This document shows, one piece after another, positions 42,825-53,989 of a stretch of DNA of 64,000 bases (within the stretch, counting starts at the first letter, position 1; every line of letters begins with the position of its first letter). Made by a program: the position numbers and the translations under genes. The DNA is taken from NCBI RefSeq assembly GCF_900497805.2, contig NW_020954550.1, positions 32,779,479 to 32,843,478 on the forward strand, given 5' to 3'. This DNA is from Vombatus ursinus (taxonomy: Eukaryota; Chordata; Mammalia; Diprotodontia; Vombatidae). The notes below the pieces were generated by a model, which made no database searches, had not been told where the DNA came from, and was given only the letters and a program-made list of their open reading frames with translations.

Positions 42825-45800
42825 TTTTTTCTTATTTAATATTTTATTTTCCCCCAATTACATGTAAAAACAGTTTAACATGCTTTCCCCCACCCCAGAT
42901 TTTGAGTTCCAAATTCTCTACCTCTCTTCTCTTCATCCCTCATTGAGAAGGCAAGCAATTTGACATAGGTTATACATGTGTAGTCATCAAAACTTTTCCA
43001 TTATAAGTCATTTCCATATAAGTCATTCTGTGCAAGAAAACACAGAGAAAAAAACCCAAGAAAAATAAAGAAGAACTATCTTTGATCTGCATTCAGGCTC
43101 TATCAGTTCTTTTTCTGGAGATGGGTAGCACCTTTTATCATAAGTCCTACAAAATTTTCTTGGATCATTGTATTGCTGAGAATAACTAAGTTATTGAAGT
43201 AGATCATCATATGATATTGCTGTTACTGTGTTCTCCTGGTTCTGCTCATTTCGCTTTGCATCAGTTCATGTAAGTCTTAACATGTTTTTTGAGACCATCC
43301 TTCTCATCATTTCTTAAAGCGCAACACCATTCCATCACAATCATACATAACAACTTGTTCCACCATTCCCAAATGATGACCATCTCCTCAATTTCTAATT
43401 CTTTGCCACCACTAAAAGAGCTGCTATAAATATTTTTGTACACATAGGTCCTTTTCCTTTTTTTTTTTTATTGCTTTGGGATACAGACCTAGTAGTGTCA
43501 TTACTTATAACCTTTCGGGCATAGTTCCAAATTGTTCTCCAGAATGGTTCAATCAGTATACAACTTCACCAATAGTATGTTAGTGTTTTAATTTTTCCAC
43601 ATCCCCTCCAACATTTGTCATTTTCCTTTTCTGTCATATTATCTAATCTGACAGGTGTGAGGTACTAGCTCAGAGTTGTTTTAATTTGCATTTCTCTCAT
43701 CAATAGTGATTTAGAACATGTTTTCATGACTATAGATAGCTTTGATTACTTTGTCTGAAAACTGCCTGTTCATATCCTTTGACCATTTATCAATTGAGGA
43801 ATGACTCTTATTTCTATAAACTTGACTCAGTTTTCTAAATGTTTGAGAAATGAAGCCTTTATCAGAGAAACTCTGTTAAAAAATTTTTTTGGGTGGCAGT
43901 TAGGTGGTGCAGTGGATAAAGCACCGGCCCTGAAGTCAGGAGGACCTGAGTTCAAATCTGGCCTCAGATCAAACACCCTACACTTACTACTGTGTGACCC
44001 TGGGCAAGTCACTTAACCCCAATGGCATAAAAAAAAATTTTTTTTCACAGTAATGATTACCAACTATGTATTTCCCTTCATCCTATTTCCTCCCTGTTTA
44101 TCCTACTCTCTCCCCTTTTACCCTGTCCATTCTCAAAAGTGTTTTGTTTCTGACTTTTACCTCCCCCAAACTACTCTCCCTTCTATAAGCTCCCCCCTTA
44201 TCCTTTTCCGTCCTACTTTCCTGTGTGGTAAGATAGATTTCCACATTTTGAGCCAATTCCAATGAGAGTAAGTTTTATGTACTCTCCTCCCTGGTTCCCC
44301 ATTTCCTGCTCTACTGTAACATCTCTCTCATGCCTCTTTTATGTCAGATAATTTATCCCAGTTTACTCTCCCTTTTGCTTTCTCCCAGTAGATTCTTCTT
44401 TCTCATCTCTTAGTTTTATTTTTTTTAGATAATCACACCATCACATTCAACTTACACCTCTGCTTTCTGTCTATGTATACTCTTTCTAACTTCCCTAATA
44501 ATGAGAAAGTTTTTAGGAGTTATAAGTATCATTTTCCCATATAGGAATATAAAGTTTAACTTTATCAGATTCCTTATAATTTCTCTTTCCAGTTTACCAT
44601 TTTATGCTTCTTTTGTGTCTTGTATTTGAAAGTCAGATTTTCAGCTCTGGTCTTTTCATCAGGAATGTTTGAAAGTCCTTTTATTTCATTGAATCCCCAT
44701 TTTTGTCCTCTGAAGGATTATACTCAGTTTTGTTGGGTAGGTGACTCTTGGTTGTAATCCTATCTCTTTTGTCCTCCAGAATATCATATTCCAAGCCCTC
44801 TGATCCTGTAATGTGGAAACTGCTAAATCTTGTGTTATCCTGACTGTGACTCCACGATATTTGAATTGTTTTTGTTGTTGTTGTTTTGGCTGCTTGCAAT
44901 ATTTTCTCCTTGATCTGGGAGACCTGGGATTTGGCTACAATATTCCTGGGAGTTTTTATTTTGGGATCTCTTTCAGGAGGTGATCAGTGGATTCTTTGAT
45001 TTTCTATTTGACCCTCTGTTCTAGAATATCAGGGCAGTTTTCCTTGATAACTCCTTGAAAGATGTTGTCTAGGCTCTTTTTTTTTATCATGACTTTCAGG
45101 TAGCCCAATAATTCTTAAATTATCTCTCCTGGATGCATGTTCCAGGTCAGTTGTTTTTCCAAAGAAATATTTCATGCTTTTTCAATTTTTTCATTCTTTT
45201 GATTTTGTTGTTTTTTTTTTTTTGATGTCTCAGACAGTCATGAGCTTCCACTTGACCAATTCTAATTTTTAAATAATTTTCTTCAGTGAGATTTTGTGCC
45301 TCCTTTTTCCAGCTAGCTAGTTCTACTTTTCAGGGTGTTCTTTTCTTCATTGAATGTTTGTGCTTCTTTTACCATTTGGCCTATTCTGGTTAAGGGTTAT
45401 TTTCTTCAATATTTTTTTGTGTGCCTCTTTTACCAAGCTGTTGACTCTTTTTTCTTGATTTTCTGGTATCGTTCTCATTTCTCCTCCAAATTTTTCCTTT
45501 ACCTCTCTTACTTGATTTTTAAAATCTTTTTGGAGCTTTTCTGTGGCCTAAGACCAATTCATATTTTTCTTTGAGGTTTTTCATGTAGGAATTTTGACTT
45601 TGTTGTCTTCTTCTGAGTGTGTTTTTGATCTTCCTTGTCACCATAGTAATTTTCTATGAATTTTTTCTGTTGTTTGCTCATTTTCCAGCCTATTTCTTGA
45701 CTTTTAACGCTATGCTAAAGTAGGGCTCTGCTTCCCAAGTGGAAGGGGCACTGTCTCAAGCTTCAGGTTTTTTTTGTGCAACGGTTTTCAGAGATAATTC

Positions 45801-46446
45801 TGAGAATTTGTAAGCTCTTGGCTTCTCCAAGGTGACATGATTTAGGGAGAGATGTGTTTATTACTCTCCTATACTGTGTGCTGGTTTGTGAATGACCACA
45901 AGCACTCATTTGAAGCCCTGGAACTGTGACCAGGGTCCCTGCTCCCCTGTGGCTGCATGCTCTGCTGTGCTAGTACTCCTCTTCACACTAGGACTAAGAT
46001 CCAGGAGTGGGACCTAGATCCAAGTACAGGCAAGTGCAACAATAGAGGTCCCAGCAAATCATACCTGTCCCCTGTAAATCTCCGTCTGACCTGTTGTCCT
46101 ATCCCCTTACCATTTGTGGGCTGAGAGGTCTGGAAACCATCACTGCTGCCTCTGATTCAGTCATGCCAAGGCCTGCCCTTCGTTTGCTGGGACTTGGTCT
46201 CCATTGGTGAGACCAGTGCTGAACTGAGTTCCTCTCTCATCCGGGTGCAACAAACCTTTTCTGCCTATCTTCTAAGTTGTCTTGGGTTGGAAAATTATTT
46301 CACTCCATCTTTTTTGTGGTTCCTCTGCTCTAGAATTTGTTTAGAGTCATTATTTGAAGGAATTTGGATGGGTTTGGGGGAGAGCTCAGGTGAGTCCATG
46401 CCTTTACTCTGCCATCTTGGCTCTACTTCTTCTTTTCCTTTTTTTC
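42825..46446 (-). mobile_element. HAL1-type half-L1 retrotransposon, near full length, copy 2
   Basis: Same architecture as 27025-30577. The 5' end at the right has gagccaagatggc (reverse of 46411-46423) plus about 20 extra bases. Next come the 5' UTR, ORF1 remnants (Glu/Lys coiled-coil region near 45.2-45.6 kb, C-terminal blocks near 44.7-45.1 kb) and only the C-terminal end of ORF2 (about 43.9-43.25 kb; MYKNIYSSSFSGGKELEIEE reads into the ORF2p tail). The 3' UTR and a T-rich run are at the left. Target duplications of 18 bases flank it, 16/18 identical: agatagaaattattaaat (42807-42824) and agatagaagtcattaaat (46447-46464). A WSINE1-like SINE sits at 43891-44031; without it the element is about 3.47 kb. 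The frames are decayed, so it is inactive. Confidence 0.88.
43891..44031 (+). mobile_element. WSINE1-like A-tailed SINE nested in HAL1 copy 2
   Basis: Complete short SINE: head 'gttaggtggtgcagtggata', 'aagcaccggccctgaagtca', core 'gttcaaatctggcctcagat', 'ctgtgtgaccctgggcaagt', end 'cccaatggcat' plus A run. The A6T7 sequence of the host element is duplicated on both sides (about 43878-43890 and after the A tail). HAL1 copy 1 has the uninterrupted site. Confidence 0.92.
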
Positions 46447-46529
46447 AGATAGAAGTCATTAAATGTCCTCATAGACCACCCCCAGAAAAACTTTTGACAA
46501 TTTCTTTTATCATCATTATCATTATGGTC

Positions 46530-47030
46530 TGAAGCTATTTGTTTTCTCATCTGTAAAATGGAAGGGTTGGACTGGAAGATCTCTAAGATTGTTTCCTGCA
46601 GAGATTCAGGTGGGAAAGAGCTCCCCATCACTCGTGGTCTCCAATAGTAGCCTAGATAATGATAATAATCATACTGATGGCTAACGTGTATATAGTACTT
46701 ATTATGTTTCAGGCACTGTCCTAAGTACTTTACAATTATGATCTCATTTTATCCTCACAACAACCTTGGGAGGTAGGTGCTATTATTATCTCTGTTTTAC
46801 AGATGAGGAAACTGAGGCAGACCATAGTTAAGTGACTTGCCCAGGATCACACACCTAGTGTCAGAGACTAGATTTGAATTCAGGTCTTCCTGACTATAGC
46901 CCCCTTATACTTGATCCACTGTGCCACCTTGTCAGGTGACATTTTATACAGGATCCATTCTTTAGGTTGATGTTGGGCCAGTTGAGCTCTAAGGCTCTTT
47001 CTAACTGAGGATTCTATAATCTTGGGAAAC
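46530..47030. mobile_element. Sense SINE split by a complete antisense SINE
   Basis: A sense MIR/Ther copy (about 46530-46600, 'ttttctcatctgtaaaatgg') resumes at about 46965-47025 ('gggccagttgagctctaagg', 'ctaactgaggattctata'). Between them at about 46652-46938 lies a nearly complete minus-strand SINE: 'ttatgtttcaggcactgtcc', 'gggaggtaggtgctattatt', 'gatgaggaaactgaggcaga', 'tccactgtgccacctt'. Confidence 0.75.
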
Positions 47031-47058
47031 CCCTGCATCCCCCTCCAGATTAGTAAGA

Positions 47059-47256
47059 CAAGGGTTCTTAACCTGGAGTATACGAATTTGTTCTTCTAAT
47101 GTTTTGATAACTATATGTATTTCAATATTATTGTTAATTTATTTCCTTTGTAATTTTATATATCTTATTTTATATATTTAAAACATTCTGAGAAGGGATC
47201 CATAAGTTTCATCACACTGCCAGAAGGGTCTAGGACATAAAAAAGAAGGGTTGACC
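47059..47256. mobile_element. hAT-like non-autonomous DNA element
   Basis: Left terminus 'agggttcttaacctggagta'. Internal landmarks: 'ttttgataactatatgtatt', 'aaaacattctgagaagggat', 'cataagtttcatcacactgc', 'cagaagggtctaggac'. The right terminus is a decayed inverted copy of the left. It resembles a therian hAT-Charlie-type family. The related element at 53752-53988 shares the middle landmarks. Confidence 0.65.
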
Positions 47257-47259
47257 TTT

Positions 47260-47905
47260 CAAAAATCAAATGAATTTGTAACCCATTGGCTGCAACAAGC
47301 TACAAAGTTTTCCCCCTTCATTTTTTTTGTCAAGGTTCTGTAGGAATGGAAGTAAGAGTTGGAATGATTTTGCTATTTTAAAGGACCAGGTTAGACCCTT
47401 AGTAGAGATTGTGAAGCTCTGGGGTGAGTCTGACAAATATGCAGGGTGTGCATCTCTCAGTTCACTTTCCTGTTCTCCAGGGGACCTGAAGCTAATAGGT
47501 TTTTAATTGTTTTTGAGGCCACTCTTGGACACAGGAAAGATTCATTGGAGAGGCCCAGAGGGACAAGTTGGAGAATGACCTATGATGTGGCAATGAGTGA
47601 AATTTGGTGTAGGAGATTGCCCTCTCAGTGTAGGTAATCACCCTTTCTCTCAGGAATCTGGCATTCGGGGATGACTGCGCTGCCTGGGAGGCTGGTAGGA
47701 TATGTGTTGGCAAGTAAGCATGACCTATAAGATTACAGGATCTTTAATCAGCAAAAGGGAGTGTTGGAGACTCTGAGGGGACTCTGTGATCTTTGGGCTC
47801 CAGAGTTGACCTGACAATTGTCTTAGGAGCCATGGCCCCAACTATGGGCATTCATTTTGACACAGGGTAGTCTGAGACCATATATGTTACTACTTTATGA
47901 CTGTA
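47260..47905. other. Unclassified sequence
   Basis: No gene or named repeat recognised; overlapping frames on both strands (47.45-47.7 kb) have no motif. Confidence 0.4.
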
Positions 47906-47912
47906 ATAAGAC

Positions 47913-48130
47913 TCAGCATGCCAGAGTGGATAGAGAGTGGGCCTTATAGTAAAGGAGACCTGGGCTTAAGCCCCACTTGTGACACATACTTTATGACTTT
48001 CGGTGAATCACTTAACTTCTTGGTGTCCTTGTTAACTCTCAAATACTACAAGTTGAGAAGGTGACTATCTGCATGGACAGAGAAAATTCTTTATGGGGAA
48101 CTCCCTACTCTGGAATTTGAGTCCTGGTTT
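47913..48130 (+). mobile_element. MIR/Ther-type SINE, second tail variety
   Basis: Sense copy: 'gagtggatagagagtgggcc', 'ggagacctgggcttaagccc', 'cggtgaatcacttaacttct', 'ctatctgcatggacagagaa', 'ggggaactccctactctgga'. Confidence 0.75.
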
Positions 48131-48275
48131 TGCTTTTTACCAGCCTTGGGACACAGGCCAAGTCCCTTTAAATCTCTGAACCTCTACTACTTCTTTCAAA
48201 TGAGGGGTTTGGACTAAATGGTCTCCAAGGTCTCTAACACTGTGAATATTCTAGGATCCTATAAATAAAGGCTAC
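48131..48275 (+). mobile_element. MIR-type SINE fragment
   Basis: 'cagccttgggacacaggcca', 'aaatctctgaacctctacta', 'ggactaaatggtctccaagg'. Confidence 0.6.
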
Positions 48276-48469
48276 TTAGGAGGCCCCTCAAAGGAGACCT
48301 ACTGTCCAGGGCGCCTGAAAGTGACCACATACGTGGTTGGACAGTTGGGATCAAAGTGCTTGTACATATATCAGCCCTGTAATTAATTCCAGGGGCCAGC
48401 TATTTAGAATTCATTGCTTTGTTCAATTAGATAAACAAAATCAATAATCAGAAAGAAATTCACAGTGTT

Positions 48470-49170
48470 AGATCTTAGAGATTATCGAGTCCAACTCCTT
48501 CATCTTTTTTTATATCTTATTTTTCCCTAACTACATATAAAAACATTTTTAAAAATCCATTGTTTTCTTTCTGTAAGTTTTGAGTTCCAAATTATATCCC
48601 TCCCTCCCTCTCCTGTCCTCTCCCTGAGAGGATAAGCAATCTGATACAGGTTATACATGTACATCATGAGTCCTCTGGGATTGCCTTGGATCATTCATTG
48701 TATTGATGAGAATAGCTAGGTCAATTGATCATCACACAACATTGCTGTTACTGTGTATGATGTTCTGATTCTGCTTACTTCACTTTGCATCTGTTCATGT
48801 AAGTCATTCCAGGTTTTTCTGAAATCATCCTGTTTATCATTTCTTATAACACAATAATACTCTGCTACAGTCATATACCACAACTTGTTCAGCCATTCCC
48901 CAAATGATGGTCATCCCCTCAATTTCTAATTCTTAGCCACCACAAAAAGAGCTGTCATAAATATTTTGTACAAATAGATTCTTTTCCTTTTCCTTTTTTT
49001 TTTTATAACTCTGTCCCTTATCTTAAAGATCAGGAAAACAAGTCTCAGAGAGGTTGAGTGATTTGTCCAGCATCACACAGTGTATTAATGGCAGATCTGG
49101 GACAAAGATCCAAGTATCTTGACAGTCAGTCCAGTGTATATTCTACTACCCCATTCTACCTCCTTCAACA
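48470..49170 (-). mobile_element. MIR3/L3-like fragment split by an L1 3' end
   Basis: The outer element reads 'gattatcgagtccaactcct' up to about 48506 and resumes after 49008 as 'gatcaggaaaacaagtctca', 'gaggttgagtgatttgtcca', with a reversed head to about 49170. The inserted piece is listed separately. Confidence 0.65.
48508..49008 (-). mobile_element. L1/HAL1-lineage 3' end, 5' truncated
   Basis: T-rich left end, 'ttttgagttccaaattatat', 'ataagcaatctgatacaggt', 'gccttggatcattcattgta', 'catctgttcatgtaagtcat', 'tatgacagctctttt'-region (reverse) up to 'cttttccttttcctttt'. It matches the first 600 bases of both HAL1 copies. The flanks ccttcatctt and cccttatctt suggest a target duplication. Confidence 0.8.
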
Positions 49171-49655
49171 TGACCATGAGCAATTTATTTTGCCTTACCT
49201 TTTTGTCTGAGATACTCAGGGTGTCTAAATCCTTTATTCATATATTTGTCCCTTAGTATCTCTGCAAGTTAGGTAAGAATATAGAGATAAAATTTCTGGA
49301 ATTTTGAAGCCAAGTCAGGAAGGAGGGGGAAGGTAAAAGAAAGCAAATTTCTTTGCAGGAAAAATTTCTTCCTTGACATTTTGAGAAATTGAAATATATG
49401 TAATACTTATCTTTTTTAGTGTCCTTCAGTTGAAGAATATAAAAATATATTAGACATAAATTAGTCTGCAAGTAAAATGACCTAGTTTGTAGAGTTAGAG
49501 AAGGGACAGTCTGAGGAAGAAACAGAAAAAAAAATCTGGAGAATTTTTTTCCCATTAAAACAAAGTCCTTGGAAATAATATTTTTTCTGAATTGTTTTTC
49601 TCAAATTTTTCTGGAGTGGAGGAAGATTTTATTGATCAAGTTTTACAATGATACT
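49171..49655. other. Unclassified sequence
   Basis: No gene or named repeat recognised. Confidence 0.4.
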
Positions 49656-49659
49656 TCCA

Positions 49660-49990
49660 TTAATTTGTATTTATAGCTTTCAAAGGGCTTTCACACACAT
49701 CATTTAAGGCCTAGCTCTAGTCCTCCTTCCTCCATGAGGAAGCCCACATCTGCCTCTTCCTTCACACAAATCTTATGCCCCTTCCAGTCTATATGAGCTC
49801 CTACTTATATATGGTCTTTGATTTTTTGTTGTCAGAATTCTTGTGAGGGAACAGGCTAGGTTTTGTCATCCCATTTAAAAGATAAGGAAACTGAGGTTCA
49901 GAGAAAAGACAGTAACGGGCAAAGTCTCTGTCTTTTGACTTTAAGTTCATCATTCTTTTCCTATCATATCACCTTTTAACCTTATCACAC
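49660..49990. mobile_element. Old MIR fragment split by an L2 piece
   Basis: 'ttatagctttcaaagggctt' and, later, 'gataaggaaactgaggttca' are antisense MIR parts. The middle (about 49707-49850, 'tccttcctccatgaggaagc', 'gccccttccagtctatatga') looks like sense L2 3' UTR. Confidence 0.5.
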
Positions 49991-50084
49991 AGAGTTAAAG
50001 TGATTGTTCAAGCTCATTTAGTGAGTCTTTAGTAGAGCTGGTATTCATTCTTAAGCCTCCTTTTGGCAGTTCATTATACTCTCA

Positions 50085-50215
50085 TTCACATAACAAGCAT
50101 TAATTGAGCATCTATTGCATGCAAGGCATTATGCTAAAGTTTCAATTCTGGATGATGAAAAAACGTGAATATGAAATTTGGTCCCTGCCTTTAACTGTCT
50201 TGTAATCTTGTAGGA
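50085..50215 (-). mobile_element. L2 3' end fragment
   Basis: 'acaagcattaattgagcatc', 'aaggcattatgctaaagttt', 'ggtccctgcctttaactgtc'. Confidence 0.7.
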
Positions 50216-50231
50216 AGGATAAGACGTAGTT

Positions 50232-50370
50232 AGAATGGAGTATGTCCAAAGGAAGGTGAATAGAATGGTGAGGGAAGAGGAGACCACACTATATGAGAAT
50301 CATTTGAAGTAAATGATGGATGTTTAGTTGAAAGGAAAGAAGACATGCAACAGCTGAAGTAAGAGGTAAT
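50232..50370 (+). mobile_element. L3/CR1 LINE fragment
   Basis: 'tggagtatgtccaaaggaag', 'gtgaatagaatggtgaggga', 'acactatatgagaatcattt' follow the same order as the L3/CR1 copy at 54790-55400. Confidence 0.6.
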
Positions 50371-50499
50371 GTGTTTACTTTAATAAACATGAGATCAGGT
50401 TAGAAATATGGATTTTGAAGTCATTCATTTAAAGGTATAGGTTGAAATCATGAGTTTGCATTAGAAGACCAAGGGAAAGAGTATAGAGAGGGGGAAAAA

Positions 50500-51945
50500 G
50501 AGCTGACTGAGGCCTATATATTTCTCCTGTATTTTCCTACCTGTCTGGGTATTTCTTCTCAATCTCTTTTACTATATCATCATCCTTGTCCTGTCCCTTA
50601 TGCATAAGTATCCCCCAAATATTTTGCCTTGGGCCCCCTTCTCTTCCCTCTCAACACTCTCTCTCCTTTGGTAATCTCATAAGCTTCCACAGATTCAAAT
50701 ATCATTTCAGTGATTCCCAAATCAATATATTCAGCCTTCACTTCTCTCCTGAACTCCAGCCTCACATTACTAAGAAACTGCTAGATATGTCCATCTAGAT
50801 ATCTCATAGAAATCTCCAACTAAATATGTTAAAAATTGAATTTATTATATTATTGCTCAGACTATCATTCTTACAAACTTCCTTCTTTGGTCAAGAGTAT
50901 TACCAACCTTCCAATCACTCAGGTTTGTGACCTTGATGTCTGGTAACCTCTGACTCTCCCCTCCCTCTCCTCCCTTTCACACCATATTTTGTCATTTGCC
51001 AAATCATGCTGATTTTACTTTCACAATATATCTAATATCTTTCCTTTCTTTCTACTCTCATGCTTGTCACCTTATTTCAGGGCCTTGTAGCCTCTCACCT
51101 ACACCACTACAATGACCAACTATTTGGTTTCCCTGCCTGTTTTCTCTCTCCTCTCTAATCCATCACCTACATATCCATAAAACTGACATTCCTCCTGACC
51201 GAGTCACTCCCTACTCAGGAATCTCCAGTGTCTTCTATTGCTTCTGGGGTAAAACATAAAATCCTCAGTGTAATACTAAAACTTCTCCATAATATGCCTC
51301 CCACTTTCCTTTTCAGCCTTATTTTATATTAGGATAGGAATAGAAACTGATATCATAAATCTAGGGAACTCCTAGGGGAGGAAACCCTTCCCCACCAATG
51401 GAGGTTGTCACCTTCTCTGAGATTTATATTCTTAAGAGAATTGACTAAAATACTGAGGGTGAAGTGACTTGCCCAAGGTAATAGCCAATGTGTCAGAGGC
51501 AGGATTTGAACTCAGGCCTTCCTAGCTTTGAGATTCTCTATTCCTTTTGCCATGCATAATGTACTTTTCATGCCAGTTAAACTGCTCTTTAGTGTTTCTC
51601 CTTAATTACAATCCATCTTTATGTGTTTGTGTAGACTGTTCCCCATATCTGGGTTGCTTTCCCTACTAACTTCTGCCTCTTAGAATTGCTAACACAGTTC
51701 TTGTGTAATCACCCAAATTAAGCCTTTCCTAATTCCCCCACTGGTTACTATTTTTTCTCTCTTGAAATTTCTTTGTATTATTTTGTATACACTGTTTAAC
51801 TAATCACTCATGGACATATTGTATCCCTTCAGTAGAATGTAAGCTCCTTGATGCCAAAGACTCATTTTGTCTTTATATTCAGTAACTTGCATAACATCTT
51901 CTACATAGCCAATCCTTAATGTATTTGTTGGATCAAGTTTATTGT
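50500..51945 (+). mobile_element. L2 LINE, 5'-truncated sense copy
   Basis: Sense L2 from the ORF2 C-terminal region ('tctttggtaatctcataagc', 'ctcctgaactccagcctcac') through the segment near 51.0-51.3 kb ('ctctcacctacaccactaca', 'tcactccctactcaggaatc') to the 3' end ('gtagaatgtaagctccttga', 'ccaatccttaatgtatttgt'). It is interrupted by a SINE at 51335-51557. No intact frame is left. Confidence 0.8.
51335..51557 (-). mobile_element. MIR/Ther-type SINE, second tail variety, inside L2
   Basis: 'tagggaactcctaggggagg', 'ccaccaatggaggttgtcac', 'tgaagtgacttgcccaaggt', 'ggatttgaactcaggccttc', reversed head ending 'ttttgccatgc'. Confidence 0.8.
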
Positions 51946-51959
51946 ATTTATGCTAATAA

Positions 51960-52505
51960 TAATAATAAGTGAGAATTAATATAGACTGGAAGGGATATAA
52001 GGATTGTGTGAAGGAAGAGAAGATGCGGGCTTCCTCATGGAGAAAGAACTAGAGCTGGGCTTTAAATGATGGGCAAGAAGGTGACAGGCTGAGAGGAGGC
52101 ACTCCATTGCTAGTCAAAGCACCAAGATGGAGACAGATGATACCTTGTTTAAAAGAGGTAGACTCTGAAAAATGTTAACTCTCCCAAAGTTCCCCTTAGA
52201 GACACCTGGTCTTTGATTCTAGAAACCCAAACTACCCTTTCTGAGCAGGGAAGCTGCTCAGGGGAAAAAACCCTCCCAGGGGAACATTTTCTCAGGGAAA
52301 GATGTAAGAAAATAGACTTGTAATGAGAGAGAAGGGGATGGCAGAAAGATTTGAACTCCAAGTTATATTGCATGTGACTGCCTTGATGAAAACAAATGGA
52401 GCATGAAAACTGGGGAACAAAAGAACTTTTATTCATGAGGATGAATTTCTTCAAGTTTGGTGTTGTCACTGTCTGTATGTTATTGTTATCTGACTCCACC
52501 TTGCC
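51960..52505. other. Unclassified sequence
   Basis: A minus-strand frame of 123 codons (52149-52520) has no recognisable motif. No named repeat. Confidence 0.4.
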
Positions 52506-52509
52506 TCTT

Positions 52510-52915
52510 TCTCCACACAATTCTTATACTCCTTCTAGTCTATACTAGTTTTTGCCCATCCATGGTCCTGTATTACTCAAAAATGGTTTAATTGCTTATG
52601 TCTCATCTCCTCAACTCAGACTGCATCTCCTAGTACTAGGCACTGAGAAGGTGCCCTATAAATATTTTCATCATTGTCTCACTTTCTCCAGTGCCTGACA
52701 AATACAATCATCAATTTAGAGTTGGAAGGGACTTAAAAGGCCATCATCATTTTATAAGATGGGGAAATGGGCTTAGAGAAATTAAGTGACTTGCCCAGAG
52801 TCACACAGCTAATAAATAATAGGGTAGGATTTGAACACAGTTCTTTCTGGTTCCTAGCATATTTTTTTTATGATAGGTGCTTAATAAATGCTTGTTAATT
52901 GACTGATCAATTGCT
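52510..52915. mobile_element. L2 terminus broken by MIR3/L3-like fragment
   Basis: Sense L2 3' UTR (about 52510-52680, 'gaaggtgccctataaatatt'), an antisense MIR3-like piece (about 52705-52860, 'gttggaagggacttaaaagg', 'taagtgacttgcccagagtc'), then a second sense L2 terminus ('ggtgcttaataaatgcttgt'). Confidence 0.65.
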
Positions 52916-52919
52916 ATTT

Positions 52920-53745
52920 GATCACTGTTTTATTATTGAATATCAGAGAGTAGGAGGCAGTAAGAGGGGTAGGAATAAAAATATGCAGTGTTGCCATGAA
53001 ATCCTTCTCAGCCAGCAACATTTCTCTTTATTCTCTACAGAGCCATGCTCCTCTTGTGACCCACACTGAAAATGGATTTTTTTTTAAACTGGGTGACTCA
53101 CATGAGGAGGAGAACATCTGGGGAGCAGAGCAGTCCATGGATTTGTGTGCTACAAGGCATCAGCAATGATTTTTTAAATTCTTCCTTGTTCAACTTGAAG
53201 TGCCAAAGGCTAAAAATCCTCTCACATGAAAAACCTTGAAATCTTATCTAGATAAATATCATTTTGTAGTCACAGGAGCAAAAACATAAATGCGCTTGTT
53301 TTCCTTGGCTTCTTTCCAAGCAGAGAAACATAACTTTATCAACTCAGATTTATTAGTGCGCTCTTTTTAGCTGATACAGATTGCTAAGTAAAGTTCATTT
53401 CTGAGCCAAAATGTCAGTCTAAACTATGTGCTCCAGAGGGGACTACCCAAGTTAACAGTACTTTACATCTCCAATTGTGATTATTCCAGGTGTCTTTTAC
53501 ATCCTAAATGTTCCCATTGTCTTGAGAGGTTTCAGGCAAGCATCCCTGCCTCAAATGTTCTATTTCCATCACACTCTTTTTCAAATCACTTCTCTTTCTT
53601 CTTGCCTTGATCTTTGCCTCTATGTTCAAGGTGATACATAGGTAGAAATAAAGACCTGTGATTTATTTCATTGATTGAGGGAGTGTCTGGGTACAAACAC
53701 TCTTTCTACCACTGATGGTCAGCTCCTTTTCTGTAACTTACAGTT
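52920..53745. other. Unclassified sequence
   Basis: No gene or named repeat recognised; unique-looking. Confidence 0.4.
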
Positions 53746-53751
53746 TTAGAG

Positions 53752-53988
53752 CAGAGCTTCTTCCTGTGATGTCCACAAATCTCTGGTCCACGGATAGATT
53801 TTTGGAGTCCATGAACTTATTTTTAAGTTTTTTTTTACATTGTTGTTTTTACTATTATCTACCTGAAATTTAGCATTTTCTTCATTTATAATTTAAAAAT
53901 AATGCCATTATCCTGAGAAGAGGTACATAGCTTTCACTAGACTGTCAAAGAGTGAGATGACATAAAACAAAGTTGAGAATCCCTGTTT
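53752..53988. mobile_element. hAT-like non-autonomous DNA element
   Basis: Left part 'gcttcttcctgtgatgtcca', 'ggtccacggatagatttttg', 'gagtccatgaacttattttt'. Middle 'ctgaaatttagcattttctt'. Right part 'cctgagaagaggtacatagc', 'tcactagactgtcaaagagt' and the inverted terminus 'gagaatccctg'. Same group as 47059-47256. Confidence 0.6.
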
Positions 53989-53989
53989 T

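Noticed and set aside
52149-52520. 123-codon minus-strand frame
   Set aside because: No domain, no nearby exon signals and no repeat-coded protein recognised.
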